Below are positions 1 through 7,372 of a stretch of 64,000 nucleotides of DNA, piece by piece. The number at the start of each line of letters is the position of its first letter. Position 1 is the first letter of the stretch. The notes below the pieces were generated by a model. It searched no databases and was not told where the DNA came from. It saw only the letters and a program-made list of their open reading frames with translations. The translations under genes were made by a program, and so were the position numbers. The stretch covers positions 1-64,000 of the forward strand of contig JBCBWU010000003.1 of NCBI GenBank assembly GCA_039816955.1, written 5' to 3'. This DNA is from Lewinella sp039816955 (GTDB lineage Bacteria > Bacteroidota > Bacteroidia > Chitinophagales > Saprospiraceae).

Positions 1-1
1 C

Positions 2-526
2 AGTTACTTCCGGCCCTGTGATTGTCCGCAGCAGTTGGACTGCTTCAAGGACTTAGACGAAGGATTAGCTTACGCAAAAGAGAATAACAAGCCTGTGATG
101 CTTGACTTCACTGGTTACGCTTGTGTGAACTGCCGTAGGATGGAAGAAAACGTCTGGCCAGAATCCGAAGTCTATCCCTATCTAAAGGACGACTATGTAG
201 TGATCAGCCTTTATGTGGACGATAAGAAGAAACTGGACGAACCCATTATGGTAACTACCACTACTGGGCGTGAACGTGAACTGGATGAAATAGGGGAGAA
301 GTGGGCGCATTTCCAACAGGTTTACTTCAACCAGAATTCTCAGCCGCAATACGTTTTAATGAGTCCGGACGGTAAACGCTTAAACAACCCGGTTAACTAT
401 ACACCGGATGTGGATGAATATGCTGATTTCCTCCGCTGCGGTCTGGAAAACTTCCGCCGCTTGTCAGAAATTGAAAAGCAGCAAGATCGCCAGTTGGGAA
501 GCCTAGATGGGCAAATAAAGCACTAA
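2..526 (+). CDS. DsbD-like thiol:disulfide reductase, C-terminal thioredoxin domain (5' partial)
   Basis: The frame is open from base 2, so the start lies outside the window. The visible part is a thioredoxin-like domain with a CVNC redox pair in the context FTGYACVNCRRME, typical of the periplasmic C-terminal domain of DsbD/CcdA-type proteins, which pass electrons across the inner membrane to periplasmic disulfides. The later stretch SQPQYVLMSPDGKRL fits the cis-Pro region of such domains. No membrane segments are visible because the N-terminal part is missing, so the DsbD assignment (rather than a stand-alone thioredoxin) rests on domain style only. The tail ends in a short charged extension. 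The next gene follows after 75 bp. Confidence 0.72.
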   Translation, partial: SYFRPCDCPQQLDCFKDLDEGLAYAKENNKPVMLDFTGYACVNCRRMEENVWPESEVYPYLKDDYVVISLYVDDKKKLDEPIMVTTTTGRERELDEIGEKWAHFQQVYFNQNSQPQYVLMSPDGKRLNNPVNYTPDVDEYADFLRCGLENFRRLSEIEKQQDRQLGSLDGQIKH

Positions 527-601
527 GGAATTAGGACAAATAAGTTCTAAGTCAGAGGGTAAGCCTTATCTTTAAGCAAGTTCGAATAATAATGACTTGT
601 C

Positions 602-1567
602 ATGAAGCTAAGCCTTACCCTCTCTCTATTTAGTCTTTTTGCTTTTGCGACCATGCTCTCTGCGCAAATTGAAGGTTACGAATACCGTTCTATTGAAGGC
701 TATGATGTGTACATTCAGCAGGAAGCCTGGGATAACAACGAAAGCCTGACCAACAATGCGATTACCCTACTTACGAATAACCTAGCCGAGATCAACGCGC
801 TAGGCTTACGGTCCGATATTGTTGATTCCCTTCAGGCCGTACAAATCTTTGTCGATTGGGATACCAATGAAAATGGTGCCGCCGTCTATCACCCTAGCGA
901 AGCTTGGTTACTGGCCAATGGCTACATTCCTGAAAAGGCGAAATCAGTGGAGCTTGGTAATGTGCGGAATTTCTACAATTGGGTACTCCAAAATCAACCT
1001 TTCATGGTCTTGCACGAATTAGCTCACGGCTACCATGATCGGGTCCTGGGTTTTGGCTACGCTCCAATTGATGAGACTTATACTAACGGCCTAGCCAACG
1101 ATTTGTACGGCGAGGTTTCCTACCACGTTGGTAACGGTATTTATATAGATCGCTTGGCCTACGCCAGCACCAATTCCATCGAGTATTTCGCCGAACTCAC
1201 CGAGGCCTATCTGGGAGAAAACGATTTTTTTCCCTTTGACCGCGAAGACCTGGCGGAATATGATACCCTAGGCTATCAGGTCGTTGCCGAAGTCTGGCAG
1301 TTTGAGGCGACCAGTACGCAAGAACTGCTGGCTGGCGATATGCAGGTTTTCCCAAACCCCAGCCCCGGCCCCATTAAAGTGACTTGGACCGATGCGCAAC
1401 CCGCGCAAAAACTCCAACTATTCGATGCCTCCGGACAACGACTACTGATCAAACCGGTTGATCATAACACCTTGCAGGAAGACTTAGATCTAAGTCACCT
1501 TCCTGCTGGTACCTACTATCTGGGCCTTGATCAGCGCGAGGCCATACCCATCATCAAAATCGAATAA
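602..1567 (+). CDS. secreted HELAH zinc metallopeptidase-like protein with type IX sorting tail
   Basis: This 321-residue protein begins with a signal peptide (MKLSLTLSLFSLFAFATMLSAQ). Residues 138-142 are HELAH, a classic HExxH zinc site, and YFAELTEAY at 195-203 offers Glu198 as the likely third ligand, as in gluzincins of the lethal-factor-like group. From about residue 246 the protein switches to a Por/T9SS type A C-terminal sorting domain, starting at MQVFPNPSPG and ending in the usual short beta segments (LPAGTYYL). I infer export by Sec, then T9SS secretion or surface attachment. The substrate is unknown. The gene appears monocistronic; a short hairpin repeat and a tandem repeat follow it. 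Confidence 0.75.
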   Translation: MKLSLTLSLFSLFAFATMLSAQIEGYEYRSIEGYDVYIQQEAWDNNESLTNNAITLLTNNLAEINALGLRSDIVDSLQAVQIFVDWDTNENGAAVYHPSEAWLLANGYIPEKAKSVELGNVRNFYNWVLQNQPFMVLHELAHGYHDRVLGFGYAPIDETYTNGLANDLYGEVSYHVGNGIYIDRLAYASTNSIEYFAELTEAYLGENDFFPFDREDLAEYDTLGYQVVAEVWQFEATSTQELLAGDMQVFPNPSPGPIKVTWTDAQPAQKLQLFDASGQRLLIKPVDHNTLQEDLDLSHLPAGTYYLGLDQREAIPIIKIE

Positions 1568-1603
1568 TACACTTACGATAGCTACCTAATATTATACACT
1601 TCA

Positions 1604-1629
1604 ACCGTCGAAGCTTTAGCGCAGGCGGT
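1604..1629. repeat. short hairpin repeat (CCGCCGAAGC-type), copy 1
   Basis: ACCGTCGAAGC...GCGCAGGCGGT, with complementary ends, lies just after the metallopeptidase stop. Two related copies occur at 6475-6503 and 6564-6588. It may act as a weak transcription end or be a small dispersed repeat. Confidence 0.45.
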
Positions 1630-1640
1630 TTGTACACCTA

Positions 1641-1709
1641 AACACCGTACACCGTACATCCAACACCGTACATCCAACACCGTACACCGTACATCCAACA
1701 CCGTACATC
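1641..1709. repeat. tandem repeat of ACACCGTACATCC units before DUF6122 gene
   Basis: Two 35-nt higher-order units, each made of a 21-nt and a 14-nt version of the AACACCGTACATCC word, run head to tail and end 5 bp before the next start codon. The copies are nearly identical, so the tract is probably young and prone to slippage. Confidence 0.8.
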
Positions 1710-1714
1710 AAAAT

Positions 1715-2023
1715 ATGCTTCGTTTCTTCCTACACTACGGCGGTCATTTCCTCTTCCCGGGCTTATTGGCTGGGCTGTTCTTCCGTTCTGATTGGAAACG
1801 GGCTTGGCTCATCATGGCAGCCACCATACTAGTAGATTTGGATCACCTCTTGGCGGATCCGCTGTTTGATCCCAACCGTTGTAGTATTGGTTTTCATCCA
1901 CTGCACACTTCTTACGCCATTGTGGGCTATATTATCATGTTGGCCTTCCCCCGTTTACGCATCATTGCCGTCGGCCTCCTCTTCCACATGCTGGTAGATT
2001 GGCAGGATTGCTGGTGGATGTGA
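1715..2023 (+). CDS. DUF6122-like small membrane protein
   Basis: This 102-residue protein has about three hydrophobic segments (residues 9-23, 30-46 and 65-95) and conserved-looking polar residues embedded in them: H8/H11 in LHYGGHF, DLDH at 41-44, and HMLVDWQDCWWM at the C-terminus. This layout is what I know as DUF6122, a small membrane family common in Bacteroidota that vaguely resembles metal-dependent membrane hydrolases (His and Asp at membrane edges). The function is unknown. The ATG follows a tandem repeat by 5 bp, so expression could vary with repeat copy number. No operon partner overlaps it. Confidence 0.7.
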   Translation: MLRFFLHYGGHFLFPGLLAGLFFRSDWKRAWLIMAATILVDLDHLLADPLFDPNRCSIGFHPLHTSYAIVGYIIMLAFPRLRIIAVGLLFHMLVDWQDCWWM

Positions 2024-2107
2024 GTAGTAGGGTGAGATTAGAATGAAGCTATTGGGCAAATCTAAGATGGATGCATTATTTTTAGCAGCTAGAAAAACGA
2101 ACACTTA

Positions 2108-4153
2108 ATGCCCAGCGCTTCAACAACAGGAGGGAATCAACGTGCCGGCCGCAGTAAGCGGCAGGAAAGCGCTAGTACAGTAACCGGACATTTACACTTT
2201 CTAGGTATCGGTATTAACGAATATGGGAGTGATGATTGGCCCAATCTCAATAATGCGGTACGTGACGTACGGGCTATTGCTCAAAAATTACAGACCGATT
2301 ACGGCTTAAGCGAAGCAAATACGCATCTATTAGAAGACGCCAATGCTTCCCGAGCTAGAATATTAAGAGAGTTAGACGAGTTATCGGGGCGTGTAAAGCC
2401 CGTCGATAGCCTCATTATCTACTATGCTGGCCATGGCCACCTTATCACCAAGAACAAGAACAAACGCGGTTTCTGGGTGCCAGTTGATGGTACGGCTAAG
2501 GGTGTTCATAGCTTTATTCGCAACTCGGCAGTAAAGGAACTACTGGCAGATATCGACTCTTTGCACACGCTGCTCATCTCTGATTCTTGCTTCTCTGGGT
2601 CCCTTTTTGTGCGTAGTCAGCGCAGTAGTAAACTTACAGCCACCGAATTACATCAACTTCCTAGCCGCTGGGCCATCTGCTCTGGTCGACATGATGAGAC
2701 AGTGGCGGACGGACCACTTGGTGGCCATAGTCCCTTTGCCGAGAGTATCCTGGATGTGTTGAGTAACACGGAACGAGAATATATTACCACCAACTTCCTC
2801 TACGAGCAAGTGCGTGATCAGACACGCTCTAACTATGATCAGATACCCGATGGTGGCCCCCTCGCCAGTGTAGGGCACAAACGCGGTGAGTTCGTTTTTC
2901 AGCGTCGAGCAGAAGAAGCCCCTGATGCTGAAAAAACTGCCGAATTGGAAGCGGAACTTGCCAAGTGTGATGAACTATTACTGCAAAAAGAGTTTCGCAA
3001 GGCTAAACGTCGCTTGCGGGTGTTGAAGGAAGAAATCCACGAAGAATTACAAACGGAGCTAGCTGAAACTCGCCTATTGGCTGCGGTGGAGGAGCGTATT
3101 GGTTTTTGTGAGAGTTATCGTCAATACAGTGAATGGTATGAACGACTTGAGCAAAGGGCATTACTCCTTTCGGAGCAGCGGTACGAGGAACGACTCATTA
3201 AACTCAGGCAGCAAGAAGAAGAATCAATAAAAAAGTTATCGATCGAAGAGCGATGGACGGCCATTACGGATGGCTCATCTGAAGAACTGACTCAAGCACA
3301 GGAGCTACAGGAGCGGAACCCGGTTAAGCAACAATCATCCGAATCAGTACTCAATGTTCCGGGTATGACGGAAAAGATGGTCTTGGTAGAGGGGGGGGCT
3401 TTCGAAATGGGGGATGTACTTGGAGAGGGCGAGAAGAATGAAAAGCCAGTACATACGGTCACCTTACGGGACTTCTATATTGGAATCCATGCAGTAACCT
3501 TTGCGGAGTATGACCTCTACTGTAAAGCTGCTGGAGCTGAATTACCACCAGACGAAGGTTGGGGTAGAGGCCAGCGACCAGTGATCCGTGTCAATTGGTT
3601 TGAGGCGGTAAAGTACTGCAATTGGCTCAGTGAGCAGGCAGGGAGGAAACCCGTTTACACGATCAATGAGGAAGGAGTAAGTGCTGATTGGGATGTAGCT
3701 GGCTTCCGCTTACCCACCGAAGCTGAATGGGAGTTTGCTGCCCGTGGAAGTGGGCAAAAAATCCGTTTTGGAAATGGAAAAGATGAGGCTAATTCTGCTG
3801 AAATTAACTACAATGCCTCTAGTGCTAGCATATTTAATCATAAAGGATCGTATCGACGAAAGACCGTACCAGTAGGAAGCTTAAGTAGCCCTAATTCGCT
3901 GGGACTACACGATATGAGTGGTAATGTATGGGAGTGGTGTTGGGATTGGTGGGGAGAATATCTTGATTTTGCACAAGAACAGCCTGTTGGACCAGCATCT
4001 GGTTCGCGGCGAGTGTTGCGTGGTGGATCATGGTTTAGCGGCTCATCTAGTTGTCGATTAGTGTATCGCTACCAACTTCCTCCAGCCTCTAAAGATATCA
4101 GCATTGGCTTCCGAGTAGTTTTGAGTACTAGTAGTGACGAAGCAAATGAGTAA
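2108..4153 (+). CDS. caspase-like (C14) protease fused to FGE/SUMF1-like domain
   Basis: Residues 28-260 form a caspase-like peptidase domain: the catalytic His109 is in YYAGHGH and Cys161 in SDSCFSG. Residues 275-400 are a charged, probably coiled-coil linker. From about residue 420 (MVLVEGGAFEMGD) to 676 is a formylglycine-generating-enzyme/SUMF1-like domain with GFRLPTEAEWEFAARG and GGSWFSGSSSCR. True FGE uses two Cys five residues apart; here they read Ser644 and Cys649, so sulfatase activation is unlikely and the domain probably serves as a binding or other module. Such fusions are common in large Bacteroidota genomes and are suspected in signalling or conflict systems. There is no signal peptide, so it is probably cytosolic. 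It stands alone, with 84 bp upstream and more than 300 bp downstream free of genes. Confidence 0.85.
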   Translation: MPSASTTGGNQRAGRSKRQESASTVTGHLHFLGIGINEYGSDDWPNLNNAVRDVRAIAQKLQTDYGLSEANTHLLEDANASRARILRELDELSGRVKPVDSLIIYYAGHGHLITKNKNKRGFWVPVDGTAKGVHSFIRNSAVKELLADIDSLHTLLISDSCFSGSLFVRSQRSSKLTATELHQLPSRWAICSGRHDETVADGPLGGHSPFAESILDVLSNTEREYITTNFLYEQVRDQTRSNYDQIPDGGPLASVGHKRGEFVFQRRAEEAPDAEKTAELEAELAKCDELLLQKEFRKAKRRLRVLKEEIHEELQTELAETRLLAAVEERIGFCESYRQYSEWYERLEQRALLLSEQRYEERLIKLRQQEEESIKKLSIEERWTAITDGSSEELTQAQELQERNPVKQQSSESVLNVPGMTEKMVLVEGGAFEMGDVLGEGEKNEKPVHTVTLRDFYIGIHAVTFAEYDLYCKAAGAELPPDEGWGRGQRPVIRVNWFEAVKYCNWLSEQAGRKPVYTINEEGVSADWDVAGFRLPTEAEWEFAARGSGQKIRFGNGKDEANSAEINYNASSASIFNHKGSYRRKTVPVGSLSSPNSLGLHDMSGNVWEWCWDWWGEYLDFAQEQPVGPASGSRRVLRGGSWFSGSSSCRLVYRYQLPPASKDISIGFRVVLSTSSDEANE

Positions 4154-4470
4154 AAGTGATGTCAGTGACAGCTGACCTAAAAGGTGTTGGTGAGACTGGT
4201 GCTCCAGTGAATGGAATAGCCGTTGGTAGCCCGCCCGCTTGCAGCTCCGTTTCGCGGAGTTCATTGCGTACTAAAAACATAGTGGAATGAATTTTGCTAA
4301 ACCAAGAAACGATACCCCACTCATCCCCAAAAGAAGTAGCCTACCCATCAAACCTCCCACGGCTATCACACAGAATTATAATTAGTCCCACCCACAAACA
4401 TCATTTCCGTATCTTTGTTGTCTGCATTAGTAAACGTAAACTTTCAATTCCGGCTTAGCCGAGTACTATC
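4154..4470. other. intergenic region with ygiQ promoter
   Basis: No gene is seen. A weak CTCCG/CGGAG hairpin lies near 4244-4258. The only other recognisable element is the minus-7 box listed next. Confidence 0.5.
4410..4417 (+). promoter_or_regulatory. TAnnTTTG minus-7 box for ygiQ-like gene
   Basis: TATCTTTG matches the Bacteroidota minus-7 consensus and lies 53 bp before the ATG. The minus-33 TTTG is not clear. Confidence 0.5.
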
Positions 4471-6390
4471 ATGTTAGACGATACCCGCCCCTTAACGGAT
4501 TGGTTGCCCATCACGAAGAAGGAAGTAGAGATGCGAGGCTGGGAAGAACTAGATGTCGTTCTAGTCTCCGGTGATAGCTATGTAGACCACCCGGCATTTG
4601 GTACCGCAGTGATCGGTCGTATCATGGAAAGTGAAGGTTTACGCGTAGGCGTTATCCCACAGCCCAACTGGCGCGATGACCTGCGTGATTTCAAAAAGTT
4701 TGGTCGTCCGCGCTTGTTCTTTGGCGTTACCTCCGGCTGCATGGATTCTATGGTGAATCACTATACCGCTGCCAAGCGCCGCCGTTCTACGGATGCTTAT
4801 ACGGCGGGCGGTTCTTCTGGCTTTCGCCCAGATTATGCCACCATTGTTTATACCCAAAAATTAAAGGAGCTTTATCCAGATGTACCAGTACTCATCGGTG
4901 GTATCGAGGCTTCCCTACGGCGCGTAACTCACTATGATTACTGGGAGGACGAGCTATTCCCGAATATTCTTTCTCTCAGTGGAGCAGATTTACTGGTTTA
5001 CGGTATGGGAGAACAGCCGTTGCGTGAGCTCATTCGCTTGGTGAGCAAAGGTGTACCTTTTGACCGCCTCCGTACCATTCCGCAGACCGCTTTCCTACAG
5101 GAGCGCGATGCGGAACCACCCAAGAATAAAAATTGGCAGACACTGGAGTTGAGTTCGCACGAAAAGTGTTTGCGCGATAAACGGGCCTTTGCGGCCAACT
5201 TTAAGCACATTGAGCAAGAGTCTAACAAGGTGCGCGCTCGGCGTTTAACACAAAAGGTAAAGGATCACTTGCTAGTTATCAACCCTCCTTATCCTCCAAT
5301 GGAAGAGAACGAGATTGATGCTTCCTTTGATTTGCCATACACGCGCCTGCCGCACCCCAAGTACAAGAAGCGTGGTACACCACCGGCCTATGAGATGATT
5401 CGCTTTTCCGTGAATATGCACCGTGGCTGTTTTGGAGGCTGTAGCTTTTGTACCATCTCCGCCCACCAAGGTAAGTTTATTGCTAGCCGCTCAGAAGAGT
5501 CCATCATGAAGGAAGTGGACCAGGTGACTCAGATGCCAGACTTCAAGGGCTATATCAGTGACTTAGGTGGCCCTTCGGCCAATATGTATAAGATGAAAGG
5601 TAAGGTGCAGGAAATTTGCGACCGCTGTGTTGCTCCTTCTTGTATTCATCCGGTGGTTTGCAGTAATCTGGATACCAGCCACAAACCCATGACCGAACTT
5701 TACCGTAAGGTAGACGCGCATCCGGAAGTGAAAAAAGCTTTTGTCGGTAGTGGTATTCGTTACGACCTGTTGGTGGATGATTACAACAAGAAGAACGACG
5801 GTAGCCTGGACGAATACTTAGAGCAAGTAGTCACTTGCCACGTAAGTGGTCGCCTTAAGGTTGCTCCTGAGCATACCAGTGATGCAACCCTGCGCATGAT
5901 GCGAAAGCCGTCTTTCAAACACTTCCACGCCTTTAAGAAGAAGTACGACGAGATCAATAAAAAGAATGGCCTGGATCAGCCCCTAATTCCGTATTTCATC
6001 TCCAGCCACCCCGCTTCCACGGCGGAAGAAATGGCTAACCTGGCAGCAGAGACCAAGGATATGGGCTTCCGTCTGGAACAAGTACAGGATTTCACGCCTA
6101 CGCCGATGACGGTAGCTACCGTCGCTTATTACACGGGGCTACATCCCTATACACTACGCCCCGTCTACACCGCACGTACTGCCAAGGAGAAGAAGCAGCA
6201 ACACATGTTTTTCTTCTGGCACAAACGCGAGAACTACCAGCAAATCAAGGATAAACTCACGGGCCTTGGCCGCGAAGATCTCATCGAAAAGCTACTTGAG
6301 GATAAAAAGCGCCACGCCAAACGCGAGAAGATCAAAGGGCGCGTACAAGCCCGCCGTAAGGGCAAACCCGGGCGTAAGAAACGGCGCTAA
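4471..6390 (+). CDS. YgiQ family radical SAM protein
   Basis: At 639 residues the protein has the usual family length. The N-terminal half (about 20-290) is the YgiQ-specific region, including VLIGGIEASLRRVTHYDYW. The radical SAM cluster site is C320-x3-C324-x2-C327 in MHRGCFGGCSFC, followed by the SAM-binding barrel with SDLGGPSANMY and KVAPEHTSD. The C-terminal part (PYFISSHPAS, VQDFTPTPMTVATVAYYTG) is the DUF3362-type region, and the extreme tail is strongly basic (RRKGKPGRKKRR). The protein should bind a 4Fe-4S cluster and cleave S-adenosylmethionine; the physiological substrate is not established for the family. ATG at 4471 is preferred because it follows the promoter box and opens the conserved region directly. 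Confidence 0.93.
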   Translation: MLDDTRPLTDWLPITKKEVEMRGWEELDVVLVSGDSYVDHPAFGTAVIGRIMESEGLRVGVIPQPNWRDDLRDFKKFGRPRLFFGVTSGCMDSMVNHYTAAKRRRSTDAYTAGGSSGFRPDYATIVYTQKLKELYPDVPVLIGGIEASLRRVTHYDYWEDELFPNILSLSGADLLVYGMGEQPLRELIRLVSKGVPFDRLRTIPQTAFLQERDAEPPKNKNWQTLELSSHEKCLRDKRAFAANFKHIEQESNKVRARRLTQKVKDHLLVINPPYPPMEENEIDASFDLPYTRLPHPKYKKRGTPPAYEMIRFSVNMHRGCFGGCSFCTISAHQGKFIASRSEESIMKEVDQVTQMPDFKGYISDLGGPSANMYKMKGKVQEICDRCVAPSCIHPVVCSNLDTSHKPMTELYRKVDAHPEVKKAFVGSGIRYDLLVDDYNKKNDGSLDEYLEQVVTCHVSGRLKVAPEHTSDATLRMMRKPSFKHFHAFKKKYDEINKKNGLDQPLIPYFISSHPASTAEEMANLAAETKDMGFRLEQVQDFTPTPMTVATVAYYTGLHPYTLRPVYTARTAKEKKQQHMFFFWHKRENYQQIKDKLTGLGREDLIEKLLEDKKRHAKREKIKGRVQARRKGKPGRKKRR

Positions 6391-6400
6391 CGGGCTTTAT

Positions 6401-6432
6401 TACGTGGACGCGATGAATCGCGTCCCTACGTA
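6401..6432. repeat. REP-like mini-palindrome (GGACGCGAT..ATCGCGTCC)
   Basis: Arms TACGTGGACGCGAT and ATCGCGTCCCTACGTA form a long hairpin 10 bp after the ygiQ-like stop codon. Related cores occur at 40029, 46237 and 54240. It may double as an mRNA 3' end. Confidence 0.65.
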
Positions 6433-6474
6433 GCTTCGAGTTTAGTGAATTCCGAAGTCGTACAATCCAACCCC

Positions 6475-6503
6475 GGCCGCCGCAGCCAAAGGCGCAGGCG
6501 GCC
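6475..6503. repeat. short hairpin repeat (CCGCCGAAGC-type), copy 2
   Basis: GGCCGCCGCAGC...GGCGCAGGCGGCC forms a GC-rich hairpin related to the elements at 1604 and 6564. Confidence 0.45.
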
Positions 6504-6563
6504 CAACTAACTCAACCAACCAGGGCCACAGGCCCAACTAAATTCACCAACTCAACTAATTCA

Positions 6564-6588
6564 ACCGCCGAAGCTTAGCGTAGGAGGT
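6564..6588. repeat. short hairpin repeat (CCGCCGAAGC-type), copy 3
   Basis: ACCGCCGAAGC...GCGTAGGAGGT lies immediately at the 3' end of the minus-strand lipoprotein gene and could contribute to its terminator. Confidence 0.4.
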
Positions 6589-7088
6589 CATTTCACCGCC
6601 TCATACATCATCTCCGCCTCCTCTTGCGTGAAGAGCTGATTCATGCCCGATTGGAAGTTCAATTCTAAATCACCCTGAAGTTTGACAAAGTTGAAGCCGT
6701 AAGAAGGGACGGTATCAATGACGGACTGGTAAATAAAACCAGCGACTTCCTCTTTTACCACCTTTGAGAAATACCGGTTGTCGCGCACAATCTGCAATTG
6801 GTCATTCTTAAGTCGGGCAATATCGTTGGTTATGGCCGGGCTGTAGAAGAGTTGTACATTATAATTGTCCCCGCCCAGAATGGTCAGGTCTTTCAAGAGT
6901 ACAGATTCTATTTTCCCTTGTTTTACCTTGGCATCAGCTGGTGCCATAATAGAAACAGGAACACCATGCGGCAATAAATCCAATGGCTGCCAGCCCTTTT
7001 CGTGCCCATCAGGTGTACAAGCGGAACAAATCAAAAAGATGCTTAGGGATAACAACAAACCTGTCCGGAGACTGATTTTTTTGTGCAT
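6588..7088 (-). CDS. hypothetical lipoprotein
   Basis: This 166-residue protein has a lipoprotein signal: a basic start (MHKKISLRTG), a hydrophobic core, and a lipobox ending ICSAC, with the lipidated Cys near residue 24. The mature part is about 140 residues with no motif I recognise; it contains VSIMAPADAKVKQG and a predicted mix of strands and helices. It is probably anchored in the outer or inner membrane facing the periplasm. It is flanked by a hairpin repeat at its 3' end and by a 104-bp palindromic element 56 bp upstream of its start, which may affect its expression. Confidence 0.7.
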   Translation of the reverse strand: MHKKISLRTGLLLSLSIFLICSACTPDGHEKGWQPLDLLPHGVPVSIMAPADAKVKQGKIESVLLKDLTILGGDNYNVQLFYSPAITNDIARLKNDQLQIVRDNRYFSKVVKEEVAGFIYQSVIDTVPSYGFNFVKLQGDLELNFQSGMNQLFTQEEAEMMYEAVK

Positions 7089-7143
7089 ATCAGTTTTACT
7101 TTTGGCGTGGGGAATAGGGATTGCGCTAGTGTTAATTTGCTTC

Positions 7144-7247
7144 TATACCGAAGCCGAAGTGGTTTGGGAATCCAAACCATCTTCGCTACGAGTATATACT
7201 CGCGTGAAGTCGTTTGGCGAAGCCCAAACCACTTCGTGAGCGGTATA
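7144..7247. mobile_element. 104-bp palindromic mini-element, copy A
   Basis: The element starts TATACCG and ends CGGTATA. Its approximately 25-bp outer arms are complementary with about five mismatches. It has internal hairpins built on GGTTTGGG...CCAAACC and GTTTGGC...GCCCAAAC, and a central GAGTATATACTC palindrome, giving a cloverleaf-like fold. A second copy of exactly the same length lies at 35788-35891 (90 of 104 bases identical). The terminal TA pairs suggest a 2-bp target duplication. It lies between the lipoprotein gene and recN. Confidence 0.8.
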
Positions 7248-7332
7248 ATTGGCAAGAAAAGACAATTCGAGCAAAACGCCAACAAATTATTTTAAGAACG
7301 AACGAAAAAGTGTATAAATGTCTTAAAACCTT

Positions 7333-7340
7333 TACTTTTG
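7333..7340 (+). promoter_or_regulatory. TAnnTTTG minus-7 box for recN
   Basis: TACTTTTG lies 33 bp before the preferred ATG of recN. No clear minus-33 element is visible. Confidence 0.5.
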
Positions 7341-7372
7341 CTGGCGAATGCTAACTAAGCCAGTTGCAGACC

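Noticed and set aside
2108..4153. Sulfatase-activating formylglycine-generating enzyme
   Set aside because: The first of the two catalytic Cys is Ser and no sulfatase gene is near.
7083..7295. Frames of 70-80 codons across palindromic element copy A
   Set aside because: They arise because the element lacks stops in several frames; they have no gene context or start signal.
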